A stretch of DNA of 64,000 nt, taken from assembly GCF_024979315.1 (NCBI RefSeq), contig NZ_JANLCK010000001.1, positions 434,001-498,000 on the forward strand, written 5' to 3'. This document shows positions 15,543-24,393 of this stretch, one piece after another (positions within the stretch are counted from its first letter, which is position 1; the number at the start of each line of letters is the position of its first letter). This stretch comes from Herbiconiux oxytropis. Its GTDB lineage: Bacteria > Actinomycetota > Actinomycetes > Actinomycetales > Microbacteriaceae. The notes beneath the pieces are model-generated. The model saw only the letters and a program-made list of their open reading frames with translations. It was not told the origin of the DNA and made no database searches. A program made the translations under genes and the position numbers.

Positions 15543-17537
15543 TCAGCTGCACGGGGTGAGCGCGGCGACTCCGGCGCCGAGGGAGTTCGGGCCACCGAGG
15601 AGGGTGACCCGCACGGCACGGAACTTCTGCAGACTCTGCCGGAACTCGGGCGAGACGCAGTTCGGAGGCACCACCACGAGCGGAGAGCCCTTCGCTCCGG
15701 CGAGCGCCGAGCCCGCCAGTGCGTCGGGGAAGTTCATGCCCGTCGCCACGAACACCCGGTCACGGCGCACCTTCGTGGCGGCGTAGTCGTAGGCATTGAG
15801 GTTGATGGCGAGAGAGGCTTCGAAGCGGTCGGCGCCCGAGAGCCGCCACACCGTGAGCGGTGCTCCGTTGGTGCGGAGCGACCCGAGGGAGGACTGCAGG
15901 GCCGGTGAGACCGAGTTCGGACCTCCGGCGATGGTGACGTTCTTCACCTTCAGGGTCGACGTGAGCAGCGTCGCCGTGGCCTGATCGACGGATGCCGCCT
16001 TGCCGTAGACGAGCACGACCGGCTTGTTCGTGGCGCCGCCGGCTCCGCTCGCGCTCAGGGCGTCGGGGAAGTTGGTGCCCGTGGCCACGTAGGCACCGGA
16101 GCTGCCCGCGCCGAAGGCGAAGGCCGCGACCGTGCGCGAGACCTCGTAGCGGTCGGCACCTCCCCAGCGGTCGATGCGCACCCCGGGCCGCAGGCTCCTG
16201 AGCTGCTTCACGACGGCATCGGAGACCGAGTTCGGCCCTCCCACCACGACGATCGTGGTGGGCTTCAGCGAATCGCGGATGGCGGCGGCCACGACGGGGG
16301 GCACGGCCGAGGTGCCCGTGAGGAGGAGCGGTGCGCCCTTCTTGACCGCCGCGGGGCCGGCCGAGAGCGCGTCGGCGTAGCCGCCGCCGAAAGCGAGGAA
16401 GACGGTCTGGGCGCCGTCGGGGTAGGCCTCCTTCGCGATCGCCACGGAGACGTCGTAGCGGGTCTCGCCCTGGATGCGGTCGACGTCGATGTGCGGGTAG
16501 CCGAACCAGTCGGTGTAGATCACCCAGAAGTTGAGGTTGCCGAAGCTCGAGCAGGCGTCGCCATCGCTCTCGCTGTCGAGCGCCGCGGGGTTCGGCTGGT
16601 ACGGCGTGTACTTGTAGAGCGCCGCGGTGGCCTTGGTGCGGATCGTGAGGGGGGCGGATCCGCAGGCCGGATTGGATTCGACCGGGTAGTAGAGCACCTG
16701 CGTGGGCGAGCCGATCGGGAGGCGCGGGTTCTGGAAGTCGCTCTTGAGCTGGCGCGCGGCGTTGTAGACCTGCTTGAAGAAGCCCTTGGTGTCCTCGTCG
16801 CACGGCGTTCCATCGTCGCGGCAGTCGTAGCCGGTCGCCGCGTCGAGTCGACCGGCCGTGGGGGCCGTCGAGGTCACGAGGCCCGACTCCTTCTCGATCA
16901 GGGCGAGCAGGGCCTTCTGGCTTACCCCACAGGCCTTTCCGACGTTCGCGATGATGGTCGCCGCCCTCTGCGAGCCGCCGGTGTACGCCGCGCAGTGCGC
17001 ATCCTTCGGGATCGTCGTCACAGAGAACTTCGTCGGCCCGGCGAGGCAACTCGCGTTGCCGCACGCGGGCACCTGCCTCGTGAGGAACGACTGCACGGCG
17101 GCTGCGTCGAGTGCATCGCCGTCGTACATGTTCTTGTCGCTGATGATGTCGTCGGCGCGGAAACTGTAGGTGTTGATGCCCAGGATGTTCGGCTCCGCCT
17201 CGACCCCCGGCGGAGTGGTCGCCGCGGGCTCCGGCGTCGTGGTCGCCTCGGGTGCCGGCGTCTCGGTCGCATCCGGGGTCGACGTCGGTGCCGCATCCGG
17301 CGCCTGGGTCGGTGTCGGTGTCGGTGTCGGCGTCGGTGTCGGTGTCGGCGTCGCATCGGGCGCGGTTGTCGGGGCGGGCGTCACGTCCGGCGTGGCTGTC
17401 GGTGCTGCCGTGACCGTGGGGTCGGGAGCCACCGTGTCCTGCGGTGCCGCCGCCATCAGCCCCACCGTGAGCGAGAGACCCGCCACCACGGTGGCCGTCT
17501 TCAGGGACAGGCTCTTCCACACGCGCATTCTGCTCAC
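15543..17537 (-). CDS. Secreted protein with lysozyme-like region and three cell-wall-binding (CWB2) repeats
   Basis: The protein has 664 aa. A signal peptide (residues 1-30, ending at MAAAPQD) is followed by an unusual Thr/Pro-rich linker with a run of TP dipeptides (about 35-115). A domain at about 120-355 follows that contains ALLALIEKESGLVTSTAP, similar to lytic transglycosylase or lysozyme-like folds. Three CWB2 repeats cover 355-664, each with a GxxRYxxS or GADRFEAS start and a VxxxGGPNSV core. CWB2 repeats anchor proteins to wall polymers. The whole is probably a surface hydrolase or adhesin. The start GTG 17537 has AGGG upstream; ATG 17528 is the alternative. It is divergent from the tetR gene by 78 bp. 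Confidence 0.88.
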   Translation of the reverse strand: MSRMRVWKSLSLKTATVVAGLSLTVGLMAAAPQDTVAPDPTVTAAPTATPDVTPAPTTAPDATPTPTPTPTPTPTPTQAPDAAPTSTPDATETPAPEATTTPEPAATTPPGVEAEPNILGINTYSFRADDIISDKNMYDGDALDAAAVQSFLTRQVPACGNASCLAGPTKFSVTTIPKDAHCAAYTGGSQRAATIIANVGKACGVSQKALLALIEKESGLVTSTAPTAGRLDAATGYDCRDDGTPCDEDTKGFFKQVYNAARQLKSDFQNPRLPIGSPTQVLYYPVESNPACGSAPLTIRTKATAALYKYTPYQPNPAALDSESDGDACSSFGNLNFWVIYTDWFGYPHIDVDRIQGETRYDVSVAIAKEAYPDGAQTVFLAFGGGYADALSAGPAAVKKGAPLLLTGTSAVPPVVAAAIRDSLKPTTIVVVGGPNSVSDAVVKQLRSLRPGVRIDRWGGADRYEVSRTVAAFAFGAGSSGAYVATGTNFPDALSASGAGGATNKPVVLVYGKAASVDQATATLLTSTLKVKNVTIAGGPNSVSPALQSSLGSLRTNGAPLTVWRLSGADRFEASLAINLNAYDYAATKVRRDRVFVATGMNFPDALAGSALAGAKGSPLVVVPPNCVSPEFRQSLQKFRAVRVTLLGGPNSLGAGVAALTPCS

Positions 17538-17615
17538 GGGCCGACCCTACAGTGCTCTACAGGTGTTTGATAGAGCTGCTGCCTGGGAGAACGACTGTTC
17601 CCCTAAACTGGCCGG

Positions 17616-18185
17616 GTGAGCAGCGCAGCCGGCCTCGAAGGCGAACGGATCAGGCCCTCGGCCGCGCGCGAGCGACTGCTCACGACCGCCTCCGAGCTGT
17701 TCTACCGGGAGGGCATCGGCCGGGTGGGCATGGACCGGGTGCTCTCCGAGGCGGGAGTGCCCCGCGCCACGATGTACCGCCACTTCTCCGGCAAGGAGGC
17801 GCTCGTGGCGGCGTGCCTCGAGCGGGAGGACGAGCGGGTGCGGGCCGCGCTCACGGCCTCCCCCGATCCGGATGCCGACCGCCTGCTCGTGCTCATCGCC
17901 GACGACCTCACCGGCCGCCACTCCCGCGGCTGCCCCTTCATCAACGCCGCCATCGAGTACCCCGACCCGGCGAGCGAGGTGCGCCGCATCGTCGCCGCCC
18001 ACCGCGCCTGGTTCGTCGAACTGATCGAGCGCGCGCTCGGCTCCTCCTCCCCCGCCTCCGATCTCGCGGCCGAGATCGTGCTCCTGCGCGACGGCGCTCT
18101 CGTCGGCGGCTACCTCGACGAGCCGGATGCCGTGCGCGCGGCTTTCCTGCGGGCTGCGCGCGCGCTCATCGACCCTGCGCGGTGA
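17616..18185 (+). CDS. TetR-family transcriptional regulator
   Basis: The protein has 189 aa and a GTG start. The N-terminal helix-turn-helix is clear: ARERLLTTASELFYREGIGRVGMDRVLSEAGVPRATMYRHFSGKEAL at residues 17-64. The C-terminal ligand domain contains RGCPFINAAIEYPDP, a motif common in the TetR subgroup close to AcrR/YcdC-like regulators. It probably represses itself or a neighbour; the 78-bp intergenic region shared with the surface-protein gene is the natural place for its operator, though I see no clear palindrome there. Confidence 0.92.
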   Translation: MSSAAGLEGERIRPSAARERLLTTASELFYREGIGRVGMDRVLSEAGVPRATMYRHFSGKEALVAACLEREDERVRAALTASPDPDADRLLVLIADDLTGRHSRGCPFINAAIEYPDPASEVRRIVAAHRAWFVELIERALGSSSPASDLAAEIVLLRDGALVGGYLDEPDAVRAAFLRAARALIDPAR

Positions 18186-18223
18186 CCGCGGTCAGGGCCG
18201 AGAAGCCCCGGGGCGCTGCCGCG

Positions 18224-19522
18224 TCAGAAGTGCGTGACACCGTACACCGGCCGCACCGGCGTCAGCAGCGCGGCGAGCCGGCCGACCGCACCCGCTGTGC
18301 GCTCCACGATCCGTCCGGCCGACGCGAGGGTGCGGGCGTCGACGGCTCCGAGGTAGAGCGAGCCGAGCACCCACGCCTCGAGCTCGACGTCGGGCTCGGC
18401 AGACCCGCCACGGGTCACGCTCGCCCGACCGCCGGCCACCCGGATGCGGTAGCGGCCCGCAGCGAACCCGAGGTCGTCGGCGACCTCGACGACGACCTCG
18501 CCCTCCGCATCCGGGAGGTAGCCGCGCGCCTCGAACACGGTCCCCACATCGAGCAGGCGGATCCAGAGCCGGTCGCTCCGCCCCGTCGTGCGCACCGCGC
18601 GCCAGTCGGCGAGAGCCCAGCGCAGCGGGTCGTCCGCGGGAGCGGCGTCGAACCGCACGGTGTCGACGAGGTCCATCGACCCGAGCAGCTCCCAGAGACC
18701 GAGGTAGGCGCCGTCGTTCGCGGCCACGAGGTCGATCACCTCGAGCTCGGTCGCGCGGTCCCCCTCGTGCACGCGGTAAGCCGCGAAGCCGTCGATCGCG
18801 CCGCCCACGCCGTAGTGCACGGCGGCGCGCACGGTGTCGTCGGCCGCGCCGTTCGGTCCGGCAAGACCGGCGCTCCGTCGCCAGTAGGCGTGCTGCCGGT
18901 CCACTGAACCGGGCGTGCGGGCGTGGAAGGCGGAGAAGACGCGAGGGGCGATCGAGACGAGATCATGCGCGTCGATGAGCTCGCACCGGCCGGTGGTGGG
19001 CACGGTCAGGCGGAAGCGCTGTCCGGCCGGAACGGTGACGGAGTCGAGCCCGTAGGCGGTGCCGAAGCCGAAGCGCCGGTAGATGGTGGCCTCCGAGACC
19101 GTGAGCGCCGCCAGCGCCTGGCCTGCGGCGTGCGCGGCCGTCAGATCGTCGGTCATCAGTCGTCGCAGGAGGCCCCGACGCCGGTGCGTCGGGCGCACGG
19201 TCACGCCGGCGATGAGGTGCGCGGGCAGCAGCTCCGCCCCACCCACGTTGAGGGTGTGCTCGTAGGCCGCGAAGGTCGCGACGGGCACGTCGGGCCCGAG
19301 CGCCGATTCCGGTGTCGTCGTCGTGTACGCGCCGGTGAGCCGTCGGCCGTCGGCTGCGATGTCGACGGCGGCGAGGTCGATCGCCTCAGGCGTCATCCGC
19401 GGCTCGTGGAAGCCGCGCGACTCCGCCACGAGCCAGTTCCGGGTGGCGGCGTCGGCCCTGCCGTCGGGGGCGGCCGCCGGGAAGGTGCGGAACTCGTACT
19501 CGTCTGCGGTCTCGGATGCCAT
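18224..19522 (-). CDS. Eis-like GNAT acetyltransferase
   Basis: The protein has 432 aa. It shows the three-part Eis architecture: an N-terminal GNAT domain with LIAGVTVRPTHRRRGLLRRLM (acetyl-CoA loop, residues about 103-123), a second degenerate GNAT domain (about 150-290) and a C-terminal SCP2-like domain containing YRIRVAGGRASVTRG and ending PVYGVTHF. In mycobacteria, Eis acetylates aminoglycosides and protein lysines; here substrates are unknown. The C-terminal carboxylate acts in catalysis in the family, and a free C-terminal Phe is conserved. It converges with tetR. Confidence 0.9.
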   Translation of the reverse strand: MASETADEYEFRTFPAAAPDGRADAATRNWLVAESRGFHEPRMTPEAIDLAAVDIAADGRRLTGAYTTTTPESALGPDVPVATFAAYEHTLNVGGAELLPAHLIAGVTVRPTHRRRGLLRRLMTDDLTAAHAAGQALAALTVSEATIYRRFGFGTAYGLDSVTVPAGQRFRLTVPTTGRCELIDAHDLVSIAPRVFSAFHARTPGSVDRQHAYWRRSAGLAGPNGAADDTVRAAVHYGVGGAIDGFAAYRVHEGDRATELEVIDLVAANDGAYLGLWELLGSMDLVDTVRFDAAPADDPLRWALADWRAVRTTGRSDRLWIRLLDVGTVFEARGYLPDAEGEVVVEVADDLGFAAGRYRIRVAGGRASVTRGGSAEPDVELEAWVLGSLYLGAVDARTLASAGRIVERTAGAVGRLAALLTPVRPVYGVTHF

Positions 19523-19632
19523 GGCTCCACGCTAGCCCGGGTCGATCGATCTCCGGCCCGTTAACGAGTGGTGGAGAGGGCCGAAGCCCTCCCCACGCAT
19601 GAGCATAGCAATCCCCGGCACCGTGCCGCCAC

Positions 19633-19917
19633 TCAGCGCGAGAGCAGCGCCGCGCGCTCCGGATGCTCGTCGAACCACTTGCCTACGTACCAGCACATGG
19701 GCACGACCCGGTAGGGCGTGTTGGCCTCGACGTCGTCGACCGCGAACGCCACGATCTCACCCGCGAGCCCCTTGCCGCGCTGCCGCGGGTCGGTGAACGT
19801 GTGGGTGAACGAGATGTGGTTCTCGTTCACCACGTAGTCGACGGCACTCGCGAGAGCCCCGTCGATCCGCAGCGAGTATCGGTTCTGATCGGCGTCATGA
19901 CTGAATTCCTGTGCCAT
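19633..19917 (-). CDS. Small GNAT-like N-acetyltransferase (NATD1/YjdJ type)
   Basis: The protein has 94 aa. It is a single compact domain: YSLRIDGALASAVDYVVNEN, then FTHTFTDPRQRGKGLAGEIV (the short acetyl-CoA loop) and VPMCWYVGKWFDEHPE, which is the diagnostic end of this family. The substrate is unknown. The start ATG has only a weak ribosome site. The gene lies just downstream of a small ORF and the manganese catalase on the same strand, so the three may be co-transcribed. Confidence 0.9.
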   Translation of the reverse strand: MAQEFSHDADQNRYSLRIDGALASAVDYVVNENHISFTHTFTDPRQRGKGLAGEIVAFAVDDVEANTPYRVVPMCWYVGKWFDEHPERAALLSR

Positions 19918-19937
19918 GCCACCACCCTACGCTCGTC

Positions 19938-20135
19938 CTAGTCCACGAGGTCGGCGGGAGACTCCGGAACCGATTCGGACTGCTCGGTGCGGTCCCGGAG
20001 CCGGTCCGACATCCCGGACGCGCCCTGGCCGTCCTCGTCCTCATCCGCCTCCTTGATGAGCTCGGCGAGCTCCTCGTCGCGAGGAGCGGTCACAGCGGGG
20101 TCGGGCTCGGGAGACGAGGTCGCTCCGTCTGTCAC
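19938..20135 (-). CDS. Small acidic protein downstream of the catalase
   Basis: The protein has 65 aa and a GTG start. It is very acidic (EELAELIKEADEDEDGQG) and Ser/Pro-rich, most likely disordered. It begins 6 bp after the catalase stop codon and ends 20 bp before the small acetyltransferase gene, so an operon is likely. No family is recognised; the coding assignment rests on position and strand. Confidence 0.55.
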   Translation of the reverse strand: MTDGATSSPEPDPAVTAPRDEELAELIKEADEDEDGQGASGMSDRLRDRTEQSESVPESPADLVD

Positions 20136-20141
20136 GGCGCC

Positions 20142-21098
20142 CTACTTCCCGGCGGTCGGTCCGTAGAAGGACTCGACGTCGGCGAGCTCCTGCTCGGCGG
20201 TGGCCTGGATGAGCTTCAGCAGTTCGGGGTCGAGGCCCGGGCTGAACTCCTCGAGCCGCTCGGGAGCGATGAACGACGGGGTCCCGACGGGTGCCTGCTC
20301 CGTGGCGTCGAGGTCGGTGCCGTCATTGGAGGGCGATGCACCCTGGAAGATGCGGCCGGCCTCCGATTCGCCCTTGAGATCGAAGGAGAACTGCTTGCTC
20401 TGCAGGCCCAGGTCCAGGAGCTCCTTGACCTCCGGGAACTGCTCGGCGTTCGTCTTGGGGATCGGGAGGGTCTTCTTCCAATCCACGCCGAGTGTCTCGA
20501 GGGCCTTGGCGTAGGCGTTCTCGTGGGCCTGGTCACGCACGATCAGGTACGCGATCGTGGAGCGGGCGGTCTTGTTGGCCGTCATCTCGTAGATGCGGCA
20601 CTTCTGCAACCGACCGGTCGACTCGAGCATGAGGTTGTAGAGCAGGTCGAGCACCAGGTTGCCCGAGTTGTAGACGTAGCTGCCGAGCCACGGGTTGCCC
20701 GCGGCGTCGACGGGCATCGCGCCCTGCGCTCCCACGAGGTAGTGGTGGATGTTGCTGTGGTCGAGGGCGATGTTGAGCGGCGTCGCTCCCCCGGCCCCCG
20801 GGGTGTCGAGCGGGTCGGTGAGCTTGCCCTTGTACTGCGGCGATCCGTCGAGCAGTCGGGAGATCGTGGTGCCGATGAGCTCGACGTGGCTGATCTCCTC
20901 GGTGCCGACGCCCTGGATGAGGTCGCGGTACGGCTTGGCGGAGGGCCCCCGGAAGTTCATGGCCTGGAACAGGTACTGCATCATCGTGCGCATCTCGCCG
21001 AACTGGCCTCCGAGCCCTTCCTGCAGTGCGTTCGCCGCAGCGGGATCCGGCTCGTCCTCGGCGATGTCGTTGATCCATTCCTGTACGTGGAAATACAC
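20142..21098 (-). CDS. Manganese catalase
   Basis: The protein has 318 aa. It disproportionates hydrogen peroxide at a dimanganese centre. The start is GTG 21096-21098 (YFHVQEWINDIAEDEPDP) behind a perfect AGGAGG eight bases away; longer in-frame forms are unlikely. Metal-ligand motifs are present: GTEEISHVELIGT in the first half and RDQAHENAY in the second. Characteristic FRGPSAKPYRDLI and NSGNLVLDLLYNLMLESTGRLQK are also present. The C-terminus (SFYGPTAGK) is typical. Such enzymes protect stationary cells or spores from oxidative damage. Confidence 0.95.
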   Translation of the reverse strand: MYFHVQEWINDIAEDEPDPAAANALQEGLGGQFGEMRTMMQYLFQAMNFRGPSAKPYRDLIQGVGTEEISHVELIGTTISRLLDGSPQYKGKLTDPLDTPGAGGATPLNIALDHSNIHHYLVGAQGAMPVDAAGNPWLGSYVYNSGNLVLDLLYNLMLESTGRLQKCRIYEMTANKTARSTIAYLIVRDQAHENAYAKALETLGVDWKKTLPIPKTNAEQFPEVKELLDLGLQSKQFSFDLKGESEAGRIFQGASPSNDGTDLDATEQAPVGTPSFIAPERLEEFSPGLDPELLKLIQATAEQELADVESFYGPTAGK

Positions 21099-21249
21099 GG
21101 GAGTGCCTCCTAGGCGTGAAGTGCACGCACGGTGCGCGCCTCTTCCACCGTGCTCCCGCTCGCCCGGTGAAGCAGCCCCCTTGCAAACCGCGCCGCCGCG
21201 TGTACGCGAGGTCGGCCGGTAGGCTCGATGCATCTCTGAGGGGGGAACA

Positions 21250-21483
21250 GTGAACAGTTCGACAGCATCCGCGATCGCCATCGTCATTCCGATCGTGGCC
21301 TACCTGGTTGTGATCGTGGTCAGCCTGGTCATCTTTTACTGGCTCGTGAAGAAGGCCATCCGCACGGCGCTCGCCGACCACTACAAGACGGTCAAGCTCT
21401 ACGAGGAGACGGGCGAGTGGACCCCGGGGCCCTGGGACCTGAAGACGCCGCCTCGAGGCGCCGAGACCGGCAGCGACGACTGA
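21250..21483 (+). CDS. Small single-pass membrane protein
   Basis: The protein has 77 aa and a GTG start behind GAGGGGGGAAC. One transmembrane helix at residues 8-33 (IAIVIPIVAYLVVIVVSLVIFYWLVKK, in part) is followed by a short cytoplasmic tail with ADHYKTVKLYEETGEWTPGPWD. Similar proteins of unknown role are frequent in actinobacteria. It is the last core gene before the tRNA-Arg island, whose left boundary begins 7 bp after its stop. Confidence 0.8.
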   Translation: MNSSTASAIAIVIPIVAYLVVIVVSLVIFYWLVKKAIRTALADHYKTVKLYEETGEWTPGPWDLKTPPRGAETGSDD

Positions 21484-21489
21484 TGCGAC

Positions 21490-21512
21490 GGTGCCCCTGG
21501 AGGGACTCGAAC
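21490..21512 (-). repeat. Left attachment site, displaced 3' end of tRNA-Arg
   Basis: All 23 bases, starting ggtgcccctggagggactcg, are identical to 27789-27811. In tRNA terms they cover the T-loop, the 3' half of the T-stem and the 3' acceptor strand. Beyond 21512 the similarity stops abruptly. Confidence 0.93.
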
Positions 21513-22067
21513 TCGGTAGGCGGGTCCGCGAGGCCTACGCAAGCTCGCAACTTCCGCGTATTTACGCGGTCTTTGGATCACGTCGATAACGCTAAATCAG
21601 GCCATTTTGAGATTCATTGTGGGCAAAATGTGGGCACGAATTCACCGCACCAATCTCCGTCAATTTTATAGAACCGTCGTCAGACATCGTCTTCCCGAAT
21701 GACTCTACTGGCGCTCCTTTTTACGAATCATCGTCGAGAAAAGCAAGAGGACGCCGCGGCACTGGCTCTGCTATCGGTCTAACCGAGCCTGGGCGCGCCG
21801 AAGGGACACAGACACGGGCTCACCCCGGAGGGTGCCTGAGTCCGCGACGATCGCGTTGCCGCCGGCTACACCACCGTCGGTCGAATGGTGTGTCACTCCG
21901 CCTGGCTGGCATCTCGTCAAAGGCTCTGACTAGCGATCGAGCTCCCGAGTTCTCGAGCGCGCCGATCGAAAGGCACTTTGCCACCTTCCAGGTGATGATG
22001 TGGTGTCGCCGGTAGATAACCGGCAGAGACCAGACGTTCGCCCCGCTTTAAAGCCAACCCTTGTAAC
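21513..22067. other. Left island margin, no supported gene
   Basis: This 555-bp stretch holds the arm-type repeats at 21618-21636 and otherwise only short open frames without ribosome sites or recognisable sequence. Composition shifts to about half A/T just after the att site. It may contain remnants of deleted genes. Confidence 0.5.
21618..21636 (+). promoter_or_regulatory. Paired TGTGGGCA repeats, likely integrase arm sites
   Basis: TGTGGGCA occurs at 21618-21625 and again at 21629-21636, an 11-bp period (one helical turn). A third copy in the same orientation, TGTGGGCAAAA, is at 27709 near the other end of the island. Direct repeats of this type flanking a core site are the usual arm-binding sites of tyrosine integrases. 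Confidence 0.6.
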
Positions 22068-23642
22068 TCAGGAAAGTGAGGCGGCCTCTGCCGCCTCTGC
22101 CGCCTCATAGTCTTCAGCGATGAAATCGATGAGGTAGAGGAATGCTGCGCGGGCCACTCGGAGTGCTTCGAGGGAAGCGGCCACAAGTTCTGGCTCTCCC
22201 ACCGAGACTATGGCGGCTCGGGTGGGCCCCGAAAACGTGAACTTCCTAACATGAACTAGTCGATGGGTCCCGGCATTTCGAAGTAGCTGAGCCCGCGCAT
22301 AGAGGCCTTCCTCATGGATGTCGTAGGCAAGTTCGGCAAGTGTCGCCCGGTGATTGGGCCAGGGCTTGAATTGTGGCAGTTCAGGTCGCAATTCTGACGT
22401 CGTCCGCTCGGTCCAGAAGGCACGGAAACTTACTCGATCTGGCGCATCACCAACGTCAAAGTACAAGTTTGCGACCACGGCGATCTTGTCGAGAACGTCC
22501 AGAGTCGCACGTTGTGCTAGGACGATTTTTGCGGCGGGCTGCCCGTATACCGAGTCGTCATCAGTATCCGCATAGCTGCCGCTGTCGTTAACAGCATTCC
22601 CAGCCAGTTCTACGATGCCGTCGTACGCCAACTGCCGGGCAACTAGGTACTCGGACTTCAGAACATTTACGGCTGCAAGAATAGCTAGTGGCGTTGGCGA
22701 ATCAACGGGGACCAGAGCTGCGTCCACCCCTGCATCGTCCCACTGAGATGAGTCTGAGCCGAGGCCCTCCATTGCTACCGATAGCGCAAGACGGTTCGTT
22801 GCCACCCACTGCTGATAGGGATCGTCAGGGTCTCCGTCATGTGACTCGTGGCCAACGCCCTGTAATTCGCCTAATGCATCCCAGCTCTCAGCGGTTGATT
22901 CGTTAGAAATTCCGATCGTGTGCTCGCGCAGGCTCTTCGCCATGCGCGAGTACCTATTGTACAAAGCCGCATAGTGAGCAGGTTGACCTCGCCCGAGCCG
23001 AATTCGTGCCGCGAGAAGCTGTGCGAGGTTGCCCGCAGCATTGCCATTGTTCGGATATTCCGCGAGCGAGTCCTGGTATGCCTCATACGCTTCGATCCAT
23101 CTGCCGGAAGAGTCGAGTTCGTTCCCCAGGTTGCACAGAGCTTTCGATCGCAGAAGCGATTCGATATCGGGCGACCGACCTGCCCGAGCGAGAAGGAGAC
23201 GCCCTTCCCGAAGCTGCTCGCGACGCTGCCACCTCACGGGCTGCTCTTCCTGCTCGAGTTGCGCCGTCCAGGACCAGCGACTTCGCTCCTCTTGATTGAC
23301 CAACTGGCAGATCGTAGTCCCAAGGCAATAGCTTGCCCACGCCCTAAGGGACTCCGAGATGTCAGCCGCCACAACTTCTCGTTGGAGAGCCTCAGCCTCC
23401 GCCAAAACTTCTTCACCACCAGTGGAAGGGACCGCGTCGCTCAGCATGCCCGCTGCGAGATTAAGGAGGTCGTAATACTCCTCTGCAGGGATATCTACCG
23501 ATGGCTCGATCTGACGTAGTCGCACAATCAGCCTCGGCACCTCGTCAAGAACGTCTTGCTGATCCTGCTCCCCGAGCATGCCTAGTCGATCAAGTTCATC
23601 CTGAACGGCGCCAGCAATTTCACGACCGATTCGAGTGGGCAT
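22068..23642 (-). CDS. TPR protein with LA2681-like HEPN domain, probable toxic RNase
   Basis: The protein has 524 aa, starting at ATG 23640-23642 behind GGAGTCTGG. The N-terminal 120 residues are helical. TPR-like repeats follow at about 165-215 (LCNLGNELDSSGRWIEAYEAYQDSL, GNAAGNLAQLL). The C-terminal half matches the LA2681-type HEPN domain: LKSEYLVARQLAYDGIVE, LDKIAVVANLYFDVG, VSFRAFW, and the catalytic R-x4-H motif in LRNAGTHRLVH (R455, H460). HEPN domains of this kind are metal-independent RNases known from abortive-infection and toxin systems; TPRs may act as the sensor or autoinhibitor. It is the main intact cargo of the left part of the island. Target and trigger are unknown. Confidence 0.8.
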   Translation of the reverse strand: MPTRIGREIAGAVQDELDRLGMLGEQDQQDVLDEVPRLIVRLRQIEPSVDIPAEEYYDLLNLAAGMLSDAVPSTGGEEVLAEAEALQREVVAADISESLRAWASYCLGTTICQLVNQEERSRWSWTAQLEQEEQPVRWQRREQLREGRLLLARAGRSPDIESLLRSKALCNLGNELDSSGRWIEAYEAYQDSLAEYPNNGNAAGNLAQLLAARIRLGRGQPAHYAALYNRYSRMAKSLREHTIGISNESTAESWDALGELQGVGHESHDGDPDDPYQQWVATNRLALSVAMEGLGSDSSQWDDAGVDAALVPVDSPTPLAILAAVNVLKSEYLVARQLAYDGIVELAGNAVNDSGSYADTDDDSVYGQPAAKIVLAQRATLDVLDKIAVVANLYFDVGDAPDRVSFRAFWTERTTSELRPELPQFKPWPNHRATLAELAYDIHEEGLYARAQLLRNAGTHRLVHVRKFTFSGPTRAAIVSVGEPELVAASLEALRVARAAFLYLIDFIAEDYEAAEAAEAASLS

Positions 23643-24393
23643 CCAGACTCCGACCTATCGCGTTGCGGACTTTCATCAGCCGATTGCTGGGCGACGTTTC
23701 ACCATCGCGATGATGCGAGCTACTGACTTGAGGTTCATTGGTGTTGGCACGCAAAGACATCAATCGCTTGGTGTTCCGCGAACCTCCCAGACCCATGTGT
23801 TGCGGACTCCTACAGCTTTATGCGGCGATGCTACCTCGCGACAACCAGGCAGGCCAGCGAGTTTGTACTGTCTATTCCAGGCACGAGCCCCAACTATCCA
23901 GCACGAATGTAATCGTTCACTGCCGCAGTTGCATTCCCCATTTCGGGTCGCTTGAACATCCCTGCCAAATTTTCGCATTCTCTGCCTCACCGATCTTCTT
24001 CTTGAGACTTTTTTCACGCCTGCGCCACCGCTACCCCTTCACTTCCCAACCTCCGTCAGACAGCAACGATGTTTGGGGGGGTTGGGAAGCGCGCTCTGCG
24101 CGGGGGTGGCGGTGGCGCAGGCGAGGAGAGGGACAAACGGTTCTATTGCCTCTTCCCGCCCGAGGATAGGCAATGGAAGACCCACGAGCATGGAGACGAA
24201 CGAACGCGGAGATTCGATCCGGAGTCGCGCACGCAGCTACTTCCATGCTCTGGAGGGGCCAAAAACTTGCCCCCTACTGGCGCCACTCAGATGTCTCCCG
24301 CCCGTCACAGAATTGACCGTAGGGATGAGCGTCGAACCACGACGACGAGGGCGCTTGGCGACGTGGTAGCGGAAAAGGTTGAGGTAGCTAGAG
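23643..24393. other. Spacer between HEPN gene and integrase remnant
   Basis: No open frame in these 751 bp has convincing coding character. The notable content is the large inverted repeat at 24017-24123. The divergent promoters for the HEPN gene and the integrase should lie here. Confidence 0.5.
24017..24123. repeat. Large imperfect inverted repeat with nested arms
   Basis: The outer arms are cgcctgcgccaccgc (24017-24031) and its exact complement (24109-24123), extended inward by ACCCC/GGGGT across one T-G wobble. The inner arms CTTCCCAACC (24042-24051) and GGTTGGGAAG (24080-24089) also pair, and a small GCGC/GCGC hairpin sits in one side. The whole could fold into a branched hairpin in RNA or a cruciform in DNA. 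Confidence 0.75.

Noticed and set aside
17221-17460. GTCGGT-type repeats as a regulatory or CRISPR-like element
   Set aside because: They encode the Thr/Pro linker of the surface protein at 15543-17537 and are explained by coding.
23738-24169. Open frame of 143 codons in the island spacer
   Set aside because: No ribosome site, no recognisable motif, composition with many Cys/Arg/His, and it runs through the inverted repeat.
24069-24393. Integrase start far upstream (frame open from 24069)
   Set aside because: The upstream part overlaps the inverted repeat and has no integrase similarity; the real N-terminus is at 24394 in another frame, joined by a frameshift.
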